From Hippasteria phrygiana (lineage: Eukaryota > Echinodermata > Asteroidea > Valvatida > Goniasteridae), in the NCBI GenBank assembly GCA_037893225.1, contig JAZGUH010000279.1:1860001-1924000 (forward strand): a stretch of DNA of 64,000 nucleotides. Direction: 5' to 3'. Numbering within the stretch: position 1 is the stretch's first letter; each line of letters opens with the position of its first letter. The notes below the pieces were generated by a model, which was not told the origin of the DNA, ran no database searches, and saw only the letters and a program-made list of their open reading frames with translations. The position numbers were made by a program, and so were the translations under genes. This document shows, one piece after another, positions 10,920 to 23,764 of this stretch.

Positions 10920-13900
10920 AAGCTATCCATACATGTCAAAATTACTGCATTTTGTTGATATTTCATGCAATTATGAATGAGTAAAGCAAGTCCATACCCC
11001 AGGGAATTTGACATGCATGGAGCAATAAATAGACGATAATATGCACACAGATGGTGGCCGGAAAGAAAATAAACATTGCGAGGTTTGAATTTTCTCCACA
11101 AGTTTTAACTCTAAGAAGCCGCCGATGATTGCAACATGTAGCGCCAGATCTAAGCTACCCATACATGTCAAAATTACTGCATTTGGTTGATATTTCATGC
11201 AATTATGAATGAGTAAAGCAAGTCCATACCCCAGGGAATTTGACAGGCATGGAGCAATAAATAGAAGGTAATATGTACACAAATGTTGGCCGGGGTAGAA
11301 AATAAACTTTGGAAGGTTTGATTTTTCTCCACAAGTTTTAACTCTAGGAAGCCGCCGATGATTGCAACATGTAGCGCCTGATCTAAGCTATCCATACATG
11401 TCAAAATTACTGAAATTGGTTGATATTTCATGCAATTATGAATGAGTAAAGCAAGTCCATACCCCAGGGAATTTGACATGCATGGAGCAATAAATAGACG
11501 GTAATATGCACACAGATGGTGGCCGGAAAGAAAATAAACAATGCGAGTTTTGAATTTTCTCCACAAGTTTTAACTCTAAGAAGCCGCCGATGATTGCAAC
11601 ATGTACCGCCAGATCTAAGCTATCCATACATGTCAAAATTACTGCATTTTGTTGATATTTCATGCAATTATGAATGAGTAAAGCAAGTCCATACCCCAGG
11701 GAATTTGACATGCATGGAGCAATAAATAGACGGTAACATGTACACAGATGGTGGCCGGGAAGAAAATAAACTTTGGAAGATTTGATTTTTCTCCACAAGT
11801 TTTAACTCTAGGAAGCCGCCGATGATTGCAACATGTAGCGCCAGATCTAAGTTATCCATACATGTCAAAATTACTGAATTTGGTTGATATTTCATGCAAT
11901 TATGAATGAGTAAAGCAAGTCCATACACCAGGGAATTTGACATGCATGGAGCAATAAATAGACGGTAACATGTACACAGATGGTGGCCGGGAAGAAAATA
12001 AACTTTGGAAGATTTGATTTTTCTCCGCAAGTTTTAACTCTAGGAAGCCGCCGATGATTGCAACATGTAGCGCCAGATCTAAGTTATCCATACATGTCAA
12101 AATTACTGCATTTTGTTGATATTTCATGCAATTATGAATGAGTAAAGCAAGTCCATACCCCAGGGAATTTGACATGCATGGAGCAATAAATAGACGGTAA
12201 TATGTACACAGATGGTGGCCGGGAAGAAAATAAACATTGCGAGGTTTGAATTTTCTCGACAAGTTTTAACTCTAGGAAGCCGCCGATGATTGCAACATGT
12301 AGCGCCAGATCTAAGCTATCCATACATGTCAAAAATTACTGCATTTGGTTGATATTTCATGCAATTATGAATGAGTAAAGCAAGTCCATACCCCAGGGAA
12401 TTTGACATGCATGAAGCAATAAATAGACGGTAATATGTACACAGATGGTGGCCGGGAAGAAAATAAACATTGCGAGGTTTGAATGTTCTCCACAAGTTTT
12501 AACTCTAGGAAGCCGCCGAGGATTGCAACATGTAGCGCCAGATCTAAGCTATCCATACATGTCAAAAAATACTGCATTTGGTTGATATTTCATGCAATTA
12601 TGAATGAGTAAAGCAAGTCCATACCCCAGGGAATTTGACATGCATGGAGCAATAAATAGACGGTAATATGTACACAGATGGTGGCCGGGAAGAAAATAAA
12701 CTTTGGAAGATTTGATTTTTCTCCGCAAGTTTTAACTCAAGGAAGCCGCCGATGATTGCAACATGTAGCGCCAGATCTAAGTTATCCATACATGTCAAAA
12801 TTACTCAATTTGGTTGATATTTCATGCAATTATGAATGAGTAAAGCAAGTCCATACCCCAGGGAATTTGACATGCATGGAGCAATAAATAGAAGGTAATA
12901 TGCACACAGATGGTGGCCGGAAAGAAAATACACATTGCGAGGTTTGAATTTTCTCCAAAAGTTTTAACTCTAGGAAGCCGCCGATGATTGCAACATGTAC
13001 CGCCAGATCTAAGCTATCCATACATGTCAAAATTACTGCATTTTGTTGATATTTCATGCAATTATGAATGAGTAAAGCAAGTCCATACCCCAGGGAATTT
13101 GACATGCATGAAGCAATAAATAGACGGTAATATGTACACAGATGGTGGCCGGGAAGAAAATAAACATTGCGAGGTTTGAATTTTCTCCACAAGTTTTAAC
13201 TCTAGGAAGCCGCCGAGGATTGCAACATGTAGCGCCAGATCTAAGCTATCCATACATGTCAAAAAATACTGAATTTGGTTGATATTTCATGCAATTATGA
13301 ATGAGTAAAGCAAGTCCATACCCCAGGGAATTTGACAGGCATGGAGCAATAAATAGAAGGTAATATGTACACAGATGGTGGCCGGGAAGAAAATAAACAT
13401 TGCGAGGTTTGAATTTTCTCCACAAGTTTTAACTCTAGGAAGCCGCCGATGATTGCAACATGTAGCGCCAGATCTAAGCTATCCATACATGTCAAAAATT
13501 ACTGCATTTTGTTGATATTTCATGCAATTATGAATGAGTAAAGCAAGTCTATACCCCAGTGAATTTGACATGCATGGAGCAATAAATAGACGGTAATATG
13601 CACACAGATGGTGGCCGGAAAGAAAATACACATTGCAAGGTTTGAATTTTCTCCGCAAGTTTTAACTCTAAGAAGCCGCCGATGATTGCAACATGTAGCG
13701 CCAGATCTAAGCTATTCATACATGTCAAAATTACTGCATTTGGTTGATATTTCATGCAATTATGAATGAGTAAAGCAAGTCCATACCCCAGGGAATTTGA
13801 AAGGCATGGAGCAATAAATAGAAGGTAATATGTACACAGATGTTGGCCGGGGTAGAAAATAATCTTTGGAAGGTTTGATTTTTCTCCACAAGTTTTAACT

Positions 13901-14040
13901 CTAGGAAGCCGCCGATGATTGCAACATGTAGCGCCAGATCTAAGCTATCCATACATGTCAAAAATTACTGCATTTTGTTGATATTTCATGCAATTATGAA
14001 TGAGTAAAGCAAGTCCATACCCCAGGGAATTTGACATGCA
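10920..14040. repeat. 14-mer HOR copy 3 (9526 bp shift from copy 1), rearranged in the middle
   Basis: Units b1 to b4 (10920-11851) and b8 to b13 (12549-13941) match copy 1 at a shift of 9526. Between them the units differ. The unit at 11852 has a b5 head (TTATCC, TGAATTTGG, ACACCAGGG) but a b4/b8-like tail (GGTAACATG, CTTTGGAAGATTT, CCGCAAG). The unit at about 12084 begins TTATCC but has a b7-like body ending TCTCGACAAG. The unit at 12316 combines a five-A head with GCATGAAGC and GAATGTTCTCC. The last unit (13942) is a b14 variant with AAAATACCCATT and ACCGCC in place of the GCAATAATTAG form. The unit total is unchanged, so losses and gains compensate. Confidence 0.82.
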
Positions 14041-14057
14041 TGGAGCAATAAATAGAC

Positions 14058-15278
14058 GGTAATATGCACACAGATGGTGGCCGGAAAGAAAATACCCATT
14101 GCGAGGTTTGAATTTTCTCCACAAGTTTTAACTCTAAGAAGCCGCCGATGATTGCAACATGTACCGCCAGATCTAAGCTATCCATACATGTCAAAATTAC
14201 TGCATTTTGTTGATATTTCATGCAATTATGAATGAGTAAAGCAAGTCCATACCCCAGGGAATTTGACATGCATGGAGCAATAAATAGACGGTAATATGTA
14301 CACAGATGGTGGCCGGGAAGAAAATAAACTTTGGAAGGTTTGATTTTTCTCCACAAGTTTTAACTCTAGGAAGCCGCCGATGATTGCAACATGTAGCGCC
14401 AGATCAAAGTTATCCATACATGTCAAAATTACTGCATTTTGTTGATATTTCATGCAATTATCAATGAGTAAAGCAAGTCCATACCCCAGGGAATTTGACA
14501 TGCATGGAGCAATAAATAGAAGGTAATATGCACACAGATGGTGGCCGGAAAGAAAATAAACATTGCGAGGTTTGAATTTTCTCCACAAGTGTTAACTCTA
14601 AGAAGCCGCCGATAATTGCAACATGTAGCGCCAGATCTAAGCTATAAATACATGTCAAAATTACTGAATTTTGTTGATATGTCATGCAATTATGAATGAG
14701 TAAAGCAAGTCCATACCCCAGGGAATTTGACATGCATGGAGCAATAATTAGAAGGTAATATGCACACAGATGGTGGCCGGAAAGAAAATACCCATTGCGA
14801 GGTTTGAATTTTCTCCACAAGTTTTAACTCTAAGAAGCCGCCGATGATTGCAACATGTACCGCCAGATCTAAGCTATCCATACATGTCAAAATTACTGCA
14901 TTTTGTTGATATTTCATGCAATTATGAATGAGTAAAGCAAGTCCATACCCCAGGGAATTTGACATGCATGGAGCAATAAATAGACGGTAATATGTACACA
15001 GATGGTGGCCGGGAAGAAAATAAACTTTGGAAGGTTTGATTTTTCTCCACAAGTTTTAACTCTAGGAAGCCGCCGATGATTGCAACATGTAGCGCCAGAT
15101 CAAAGTTATCCATACATGTCAAAATTACTGCATTTTGTTGATATTTCATGCAATTATCAATGAGTAAAGCAAGTCCATACCCCAGGGAATTTGACATGCA
15201 TGGAGCAATAAATAGAAGGTAATATGCACACAGATGGTGGCCGGAAAGAAAATAAACATTGCGAGGTTTGAATTTTCT
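14058..15278. repeat. Three-monomer tandem duplication (696 bp shift)
   Basis: Positions 14058-14582 match 14754-15278, including the rare AAAATACCCATT, AGATCAAAGTTATCC and ATTATCAATGAG variants. 696 bp is three 232 bp units. The copies differ to the left because the second begins inside a unit carrying GCAATAATTAGAAGG. They stop matching where copy 1 enters the divergent unit near 14590. Confidence 0.83.
14583..14700. repeat. Most divergent monomer segment in the array
   Basis: This short stretch spans the end of the unit at 14407 and the start of the unit at 14639. It carries several changes I did not see elsewhere: CACAAGTGTTAACT, GCCGATAATTGC, CTATAAATACATG and GATATGTCATGC. Elsewhere variants are shared among many units. 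Clustering of private changes suggests a unit that escaped recent homogenisation, or local sequence error. Confidence 0.6.
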
Positions 15279-17036
15279 CCGCAAGTTTTAACTCTAAGAA
15301 GCCGCCGATGATTGCAACATGTACCGCCAGATCTAAGCTATCCATACATGTCAAAATTACTGCATTTTGTTGATATTTCATGCAATGATGAATAAGTAAA
15401 GCAAGTCCATACCCCAGGGAATTTGACATGCATGGAGCAATAATTAGAAGGTAATATGCACACAGATGGTGGCCGGGAAGAAAATAAACATTGCAAGGTT
15501 TGAATTTTCTCCGCACGTTTTAACGCTAAGAAGCCGCCGATGATTGCAACATGTAGCGCCAGATCTAAGCTACCCATACATGTAAAAATTACTGCATTTG
15601 GTTGATATTTCATGCAATTATGAATGAGTAAAGCAAGTCCATACCCCAGGGAATTTGACAGGCATGGAGCAATAAATAGAAGGTAATATGTACACAAATG
15701 TTGGCCGGGGTAGAAAATAAACTTTGGAAGGTTTGATTTTTCTCTACAAGTTTTAACTCTAGGAAGCCGCCGATGATTGCAACGTGTAGCGCCTGATCTA
15801 AGCTATCCATACATGTCAAAATTACTGAATTTGGTTGATATTTCATGCAATTATGAATGAGTAAAGCAAGTCCATACCCCAGGGAATTTGACATGCATGG
15901 AGCAATAAATAGACGGTTATATGCACACAGATGGTGGCCGGGAAGAAAATAAACAATGCGAGGTTTGAATTTTCTCCACAAGTTTTAACTCTAAGAAGCC
16001 GCCGATGATTGCAACATGTAGCGCCAGATCTAAGCTATCCATACATGTCAAAATTACTGCATTTTGTTGATATTTCATGCAATTATGAATGAGTAAAGCA
16101 AGTCCATACCCCAGGGAATTTGACATGCATGGAGCAATAAATAGACGGTAATATGTACACAGATGTTGGCCGGAAAGAAAATAAACATTGCGAGGTTTGA
16201 ATTTTCTCCACAAGTTTTAACTCTAGGCAGCCGCCGATGATTGCAACATGTAGCGCCAGATCTAAGCTATCCATACATGTCAAAATTAATGTATTTGGTT
16301 GATATTTCATGGAATTATGAATGAGTAAAGCAAGTCCATACCCCAGGGAATTTGACAGGCATGGAGCAATAAATAGACGGTAATATGCACACAGATGTTG
16401 GCCGGAAAGAAAATAAACATTGCGAGGTTTGAATTTTCTCTACAAGTTTTAACTCTAGGAAGCCGCCGATGATTGCAACATGTAGCGCCAGATCTAAGCT
16501 ATCCATACATGTCAAAATTACTGTATTTGGTTGATATTTCATGCAATTATGAATGAATAAAGCAAGTCCATACCCCAGGGAATTTGACATGCATGGAGCA
16601 ATAAATAGACGGTAACATGTACACAGATGTTGGCCGGAAAGAAAATAAACATTGCGAGGTTTGAATTTTCTCTACAAGTTTTAACTCTAGGAAGCCGCCG
16701 ATGATTGCAACATGTAGCGCCAGATCTAAGCTATCCATACATGTCAAAATTACTGTATTTGGTTGATATTTCATGCAATTATGAATGAGTAAAGCAAGTC
16801 CATACCCAGGGAATTTGACATGCATGGAGCAATAAATAGACGGTAATATGTACACAGATGTTGGCCGGAAAGAAAATAAACATTGCGAGGTTTGAATTTT
16901 CTCCACAAGTTTTAACTCTAGGCAGCCGCCGATGATTGCAACATGTAGCGCCAGATCTAAGCTATCCATACATGTCAAAATTACTGTATTTGGTTGATAT
17001 TTCATGCAATTATGAATGAGTAAAGCAAGTCCATAC
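15045..17036. repeat. Eight to nine monomer segment, copy 1 (6728 bp shift)
   Basis: This stretch reappears at 21773-23764. It starts in B sequence with the ATCAAAGTTATCC unit (15103). It continues through a unit with GCAATGATGAATAAG and GCACGTTTTAACGC, a b2 unit with AACGTGTAGC (about 15782), and a b3-like unit with GACGGTTATATGC (about 15912). It then enters family A at 16032 with a1, a2 and a 231 bp unit. These rare marks are all shared with the second copy. The match ends where this copy has CCATACGCAGGG (17031-17042) and the other has CCATACCCCAGGG. Confidence 0.84.
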
Positions 17037-18581
17037 GCAGGGAATTTGACATGCATGGAGCAATAAATAGACGGTAATATGTACACAGATGTTGGCCGGA
17101 AAGAAAATAAACATTGCGAGGTTTGAATTTTCTCCACAAGTTTTAACTCTAGGCAGCCGCCGATGATTGCAACATGTAGCGCCAGATCTAAGCTATCCAT
17201 ACATGTCAAAATTACTGTATTTGGTTGATATTTCATGCAATTATGAATGAGTAAAGCAAGTCCATACCCCAGGGAATTTGACATGCATGGAGCAGTAAAT
17301 AGACGGTAATATGTACACAGATGTTGGCCGGAAAGAAAATAAACATTGCGAGGTTTGAATTTTCTCCACAAGTTTTAACTCTAGGCAGCCGCCGATGATT
17401 GCAACATGTAGCGCCAGATCTAAGCTATCCATACATGTCAAAAAATACTGCATTTGGTTGATATTTCATGCAATTATGAATGAGTAAAGCAAGTCCATAC
17501 CCCAGGGAATTTGACAGGCATGGAGCAATAAATAGACGGTAATATGTACACAGATGTTGGCCGGAAAGAAAATAAACATTGCGAGGTTTGAATTTTCTCC
17601 ACAAGTTTTAACTCTAGGCAGCCGCCGATGATTGCAACATGTAGCGCCAGATCTAAGCTATCCATACATGTCAAAATTAATGTATTTGGTTGATATTTCA
17701 TGCAATTATGAATGAGTAAAGCAAGTCCATACCCCAGGGAATTTGACAGGCATGGAGCAATAAATAGACGGTAATATGCACACAGATGTTGGCCGGAAAG
17801 AAAATAAACATTGCGAGGTTTGAATTTTCTCTACAAGTTTTAACTCTAGGAAGCCGCCGATGATTGCAACATGTAGCGCCAGATCTAAGCTATCCATACA
17901 TGTCAAAATTACTGTATTTGGTTGATATTTCATGCAATTATGAATGAATAAAGCAAGTCCATACCCCAGGGAATTTGACATGCATGGAGCAATAAATAGA
18001 CGGTAACATGTACACAGATGTTGGCCGGAAAGAAAATAAACATTGCGAGGTTTGAATTTTCTCTACAAGTTTTAACTCTAGGAAGCCGCCGATGATTGCA
18101 ACATGTAGCGCCAGATCTAAGCTATCCATACATGTCAAAATTACTGTATTTGGTTGATATTTCATGTAATTATGAATGAGTAAAGCAAGTCCATACCCAG
18201 GGAATTTGACATGCATGGAGCAATAAATAGACGGTAATATGTACACAGATGTTGGCCGGAAAGAAAATAAACATTGCGAGGTTTGAATTTTCTCCACACG
18301 TTTTAACTCTAGGCAGCCGCCGATGATTGCAACATGTAGCGCCAGATCTAAGCTATCCATACATGTCAAAATTACTGTATTTGGTTGATATTTCATGCAA
18401 TTATGAATGAGTAAAGCAAGTCCATACCCCAGGGAATTTGACATGCATGGAGCAATAAATAGACGGTAATATGTACACAGATGTTGGCCGGAAAGAAAAT
18501 AAACATTGCGAGGTTTGAATTTTCTCCACAAGTTTTAACTCTAGGCTGCCGCCGATGATTGCAACATGTAGCGCCAGATCT
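16032..18581. repeat. Family A block II
   Basis: Units begin at 16032, 16264, 16496, 16728, 16959, 17190, 17422, 17655, 17887, 18119 and 18350. The first is chimeric, with a TTTTGTTG B head and a GATGTTGG tail. Two a1-a2-a3-like series follow one another (16264-16958 and 17655-18349). Units at 16728, 16959 and 18119 are 231 bp. The consecutive 231 bp units keep one minus-strand frame open across several monomers. Confidence 0.85.
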
Positions 18582-19181
18582 AAGCTATCCATACATGTCA
18601 AAAAATACTGCATTTGGTTGATATTTGATGCAATTATGAATGAGTAAAGCAAGTCCATACCCCAGGGAATTTGACATGCATGGAGCAATAAATAGACGGT
18701 AATATGTACACAGATGGTGGCCGGGAAGAAAATAAACTTTGGAAGATTTGATTTTTCTCCACAAGTTTTAACTCTAGGAAGCCGCCGATGATTGCAACAT
18801 GTAGCGCCAGATCTAAGTTATCCATACATGTCAAAATTACTGCATTTGGTTGATATTTCATGCAATTATGAATGAGTAAAGCAAGTCCATACCCCAGGGA
18901 ATTTGACATGCATGGAGCAATAAATAGAAGGTAATATGCACACAGATCGTGGCCGGAAAGAAAATACACATTGCGAGGTTTGAATTTTCTCCAAAAGTTT
19001 TAACTCTAGGAGGCCGCCGATGATTGCAACATGTAGCGCCAGATCTAAGCTATCCATACATGTCAAAATTACTGCATTTTGTTGATATTTCATGCAATTA
19101 TGAATGAGTAAAGCAAGTCCATACCCCAGGGAATTTGACATGCATGGAGCAATAAATAGACGATAATATGCACACAGATGG
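16862..19181. repeat. Ten-monomer unit, copy 1 (2320 bp tandem duplication)
   Basis: The next 2320 bp (19182-21501) repeat this unit, with identity to 21560. Shared private marks include CCATACGCAGGG (17031 and 19351), GGAGCAGTAAATAG (17291 and 19611), TTTGATGCAATT in the six-A unit (18582 and 20902) and CACAGATCGTGG (about 18944 and 21264). The unit holds seven A monomers followed by three B-like units. The left junction is marked by GATGTTGG (16861) against GATGGTGG (19181). Confidence 0.88.
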
Positions 19182-21501
19182 TGGCCGGAAAGAAAATAAA
19201 CATTGCGAGGTTTGAATTTTCTCCACAAGTTTTAACTCTAGGCAGCCGCCGATGATTGCAACATGTAGCGCCAGATCTAAGCTATCCATACATGTCAAAA
19301 TTACTGTATTTGGTTGATATTTCATGCAATTATGAATGAGTAAAGCAAGTCCATACGCAGGGAATTTGACATGCATGGAGCAATAAATAGACGGTAATAT
19401 GTACACAGATGTTGGCCGGAAAGAAAATAAACATTGCGAGGTTTGAATTTTCTCCACAAGTTTTAACTCTAGGCAGCCGCCGATGATTGCAACATGTAGC
19501 GCCAGATCTAAGCTATCCATACATGTCAAAATTACTGTATTTGGTTGATATTTCATGCAATTATGAATGAGTAAAGCAAGTCCATACCCCAGGGAATTTG
19601 ACATGCATGGAGCAGTAAATAGACGGTAATATGTACACAGATGTTGGCCGGAAAGAAAATAAACATTGCGAGGTTTGAATTTTCTCCACAAGTTTTAACT
19701 CTAGGCAGCCGCCGATGATTGCAACATGTAGCGCCAGATCTAAGCTATCCATACATGTCAAAAAATACTGCATTTGGTTGATATTTCATGCAATTATGAA
19801 TGAGTAAAGCAAGTCCATACCCCAGGGAATTTGACAGGCATGGAGCAATAAATAGACGGTAATATGTACACAGATGTTGGCCGGAAAGAAAATAAACATT
19901 GCGAGGTTTGAATTTTCTCCACAAGTTTTAACTCTAGGCAGCCGCCGATGATTGCAACATGTAGCGCCAGATCTAAGCTATCCATACATGTCAAAATTAA
20001 TGTATTTGGTTGATATTTCATGCAATTATGAATGAGTAAAGCAAGTCCATACCCCAGGGAATTTGACAGGCATGGAGCAATAAATAGACGGTAATATGCA
20101 CACAGATGTTGGCCGGAAAGAAAATAAACATTGCGAGGTTTGAATTTTCTCTACAAGTTTTAACTCTAGGAAGCCGCCGATGATTGCAACATGTAGCGCC
20201 AGATCTAAGCTATCCATACATGTCAAAATTACTGTATTTGGTTGATATTTCATGCAATTATGAATGAATAAAGCAAGTCCATACCCCAGGGAATTTGACA
20301 TGCATGGAGCAATAAATAGACGGTAACATGTACACAGATGTTGGCCGGAAAGAAAATAAACATTGCGAGGTTTGAATTTTCTCTACAAGTTTTAACTCTA
20401 GGAAGCCGCCGATGATTGCAACATGTAGCGCCAGATCTAAGCTATCCATACATGTCAAAATTACTGTATTTGGTTGATATTTCATGTAATTATGAATGAG
20501 TAAAGCAAGTCCATACCCAGGGAATTTGACATGCATGGAGCAATAAATAGACGGTAATATGTACACAGATGTTGGCCGGAAAGAAAATAAACATTGCGAG
20601 GTTTGAATTTTCTCCACACGTTTTAACTCTAGGCAGCCGCCGATGATTGCAACATGTAGCGCCAGATCTAAGCTATCCATACATGTCAAAATTACTGTAT
20701 TTGGTTGATATTTCATGCAATTATGAATGAGTAAAGCAAGTCCATACCCCAGGGAATTTGACATGCATGGAGCAATAAATAGACGGTAATATGTACACAG
20801 ATGTTGGCCGGAAAGAAAATAAACATTGCGAGGTTTGAATTTTCTCCACAAGTTTTAACTCTAGGCTGCCGCCGATGATTGCAACATGTAGCGCCAGATC
20901 TAAGCTATCCATACATGTCAAAAAATACTGCATTTGGTTGATATTTGATGCAATTATGAATGAGTAAAGCAAGTCCATACCCCAGGGAATTTGACATGCA
21001 TGGAGCAATAAATAGACGGTAATATGTACACAGATGGTGGCCGGGAAGAAAATAAACTTTGGAAGATTTGATTTTTCTCCACAAGTTTTAACTCTAGGAA
21101 GCCGCCGATGATTGCAACATGTAGCGCCAGATCTAAGTTATCCATACATGTCAAAATTACTGCATTTGGTTGATATTTCATGCAATTATGAATGAGTAAA
21201 GCAAGTCCATACCCCAGGGAATTTGACATGCATGGAGCAATAAATAGAAGGTAATATGCACACAGATCGTGGCCGGAAAGAAAATACACATTGCGAGGTT
21301 TGAATTTTCTCCAAAAGTTTTAACTCTAGGAGGCCGCCGATGATTGCAACATGTAGCGCCAGATCTAAGCTATCCATACATGTCAAAATTACTGCATTTT
21401 GTTGATATTTCATGCAATTATGAATGAGTAAAGCAAGTCCATACCCCAGGGAATTTGACATGCATGGAGCAATAAATAGACGATAATATGCACACAGATG
21501 G
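19182..21501. repeat. Ten-monomer unit, copy 2 (2320 bp tandem duplication)
   Basis: This is a direct copy of 16862-19181. Its first monomer (19047-19278) is chimeric: the head is b1-like (TTTTGTTG, GACGATAATATGCAC, GGTGGCC) and the tail is family A (CTAGGCAGCC). Beyond 21560 the copy ends with CTAAGAAGCC and enters a different run of B units. Confidence 0.88.
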
Positions 21502-21776
21502 TGGCCGGAAAGAAAATAAACATTGCGAGGTTTGAATTTTCTCCACAAGTTTTAACTCTAAGAAGCCGCCGATGATTGCAACATGTACCGCCAGATCTAA
21601 GCTATCCATACATGTCAAAATTACTGCATTTTTTTGATATTTCATGCAATGATGAATAAGTAAAGCAAGTCCATACCCCAGGGAATTTGACATGCATGGA
21701 GCAATAATTAGAAGGTAATATGCACACAGATGGTGGCCGGGTAGAAAATAAACATTGCAAGGTTTGAATTTTCTCC
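19838..21776. repeat. Segment duplicated at 23782-25720 (3944 bp shift)
   Basis: The 1.94 kb segment reappears 17 monomers downstream. It contains the a1, a2, a3 and CTAGGCTGCC units, the six-A TTTGATGC unit, the AAGTTATCC unit with AGATCGTGG and AGGAGGCC, a GACGATAATATG unit, and the unit with a seven-T run (GCATTTTTTTGAT). It begins after CAGG/CATG at 19837/23781 and ends at CCACAAG (21777) against CCGCAAG (25721). Confidence 0.85.
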
Positions 21777-23764
21777 ACAAGTTTTAACTCTAGGAAGCCG
21801 CCGATGATTGCAACATGTAGCGCCAGATCAAAGTTATCCATACATGTCAAAATTACTGCATTTTGTTGATATTTCATGCAATTATCAATGAGTAAAGCAA
21901 GTCCATACCCCAGGGAATTTGACATGCATGGAGCAATAAATAGAAGGTAATATGCACACAGATGGTGGCCGGAAAGAAAATAAACATTGCGAGGTTTGAA
22001 TTTTCTCCGCAAGTTTTAACTCTAAGAAGCCGCCGATGATTGCAACATGTACCGCCAGATCTAAGCTATCCATACATGTCAAAATTACTGCATTTTGTTG
22101 ATATTTCATGCAATGATGAATAAGTAAAGCAAGTCCATACCCCAGGGAATTTGACATGCATGGAGCAATAATTAGAAGGTAATATGCACACAGATGGTGG
22201 CCGGGAAGAAAATAAACATTGCAAGGTTTGAATTTTCTCCGCACGTTTTAACGCTAAGAAGCCGCCGATGATTGCAACATGTAGCGCCAGATCTAAGCTA
22301 CCCATACATGTAAAAATTACTGCATTTGGTTGATATTTCATGCAATTATGAATGAGTAAAGCAAGTCCATACCCCAGGGAATTTGACAGGCATGGAGCAA
22401 TAAATAGAAGGTAATATGTACACAAATGTTGGCCGGGGTAGAAAATAAACTTTGGAAGGTTTGATTTTTCTCTACAAGTTTTAACTCTAGGAAGCCGCCG
22501 ATGATTGCAACGTGTAGCGCCTGATCTAAGCTATCCATACATGTCAAAATTACTGAATTTGGTTGATATTTCATGCAATTATGAATGAGTAAAGCAAGTC
22601 CATACCCCAGGGAATTTGACATGCATGGAGCAATAAATAGACGGTTATATGCACACAGATGGTGGCCGGGAAGAAAATAAACAATGCGAGGTTTGAATTT
22701 TCTCCACAAGTTTTAACTCTAAGAAGCCGCCGATGATTGCAACATGTAGCGCCAGATCTAAGCTATCCATACATGTCAAAATTACTGCATTTTGTTGATA
22801 TTTCATGCAATTATGAATGAGTAAAGCAAGTCCATACCCCAGGGAATTTGACATGCATGGAGCAATAAATAGACGGTAATATGTACACAGATGTTGGCCG
22901 GAAAGAAAATAAACATTGCGAGGTTTGAATTTTCTCCACAAGTTTTAACTCTAGGCAGCCGCCGATGATTGCAACATGTAGCGCCAGATCTAAGCTATCC
23001 ATACATGTCAAAATTAATGTATTTGGTTGATATTTCATGGAATTATGAATGAGTAAAGCAAGTCCATACCCCAGGGAATTTGACAGGCATGGAGCAATAA
23101 ATAGACGGTAATATGCACACAGATGTTGGCCGGAAAGAAAATAAACATTGCGAGGTTTGAATTTTCTCTACAAGTTTTAACTCTAGGAAGCCGCCGATGA
23201 TTGCAACATGTAGCGCCAGATCTAAGCTATCCATACATGTCAAAATTACTGTATTTGGTTGATATTTCATGCAATTATGAATGAATAAAGCAAGTCCATA
23301 CCCCAGGGAATTTGACATGCATGGAGCAATAAATAGACGGTAACATGTACACAGATGTTGGCCGGAAAGAAAATAAACATTGCGAGGTTTGAATTTTCTC
23401 TACAAGTTTTAACTCTAGGAAGCCGCCGATGATTGCAACATGTAGCGCCAGATCTAAGCTATCCATACATGTCAAAATTACTGTATTTGGTTGATATTTC
23501 ATGCAATTATGAATGAGTAAAGCAAGTCCATACCCAGGGAATTTGACATGCATGGAGCAATAAATAGACGGTAATATGTACACAGATGTTGGCCGGAAAG
23601 AAAATAAACATTGCGAGGTTTGAATTTTCTCCACAAGTTTTAACTCTAGGCAGCCGCCGATGATTGCAACATGTAGCGCCAGATCTAAGCTATCCATACA
23701 TGTCAAAATTACTGTATTTGGTTGATATTTCATGCAATTATGAATGAGTAAAGCAAGTCCATAC
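21773..23764. repeat. Eight to nine monomer segment, copy 2 (6728 bp shift)
   Basis: This matches 15045-17036, including AACGTGTAGC, GTTATATGC and GCACGTTTTAACGC. It joins the end of the 2320 bp duplication to another family A block (22760-24845), so that B and A sequence alternate again. Copies separated by 29 monomers yet sharing rare variants indicate a large duplication later split by smaller ones. Confidence 0.84.
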
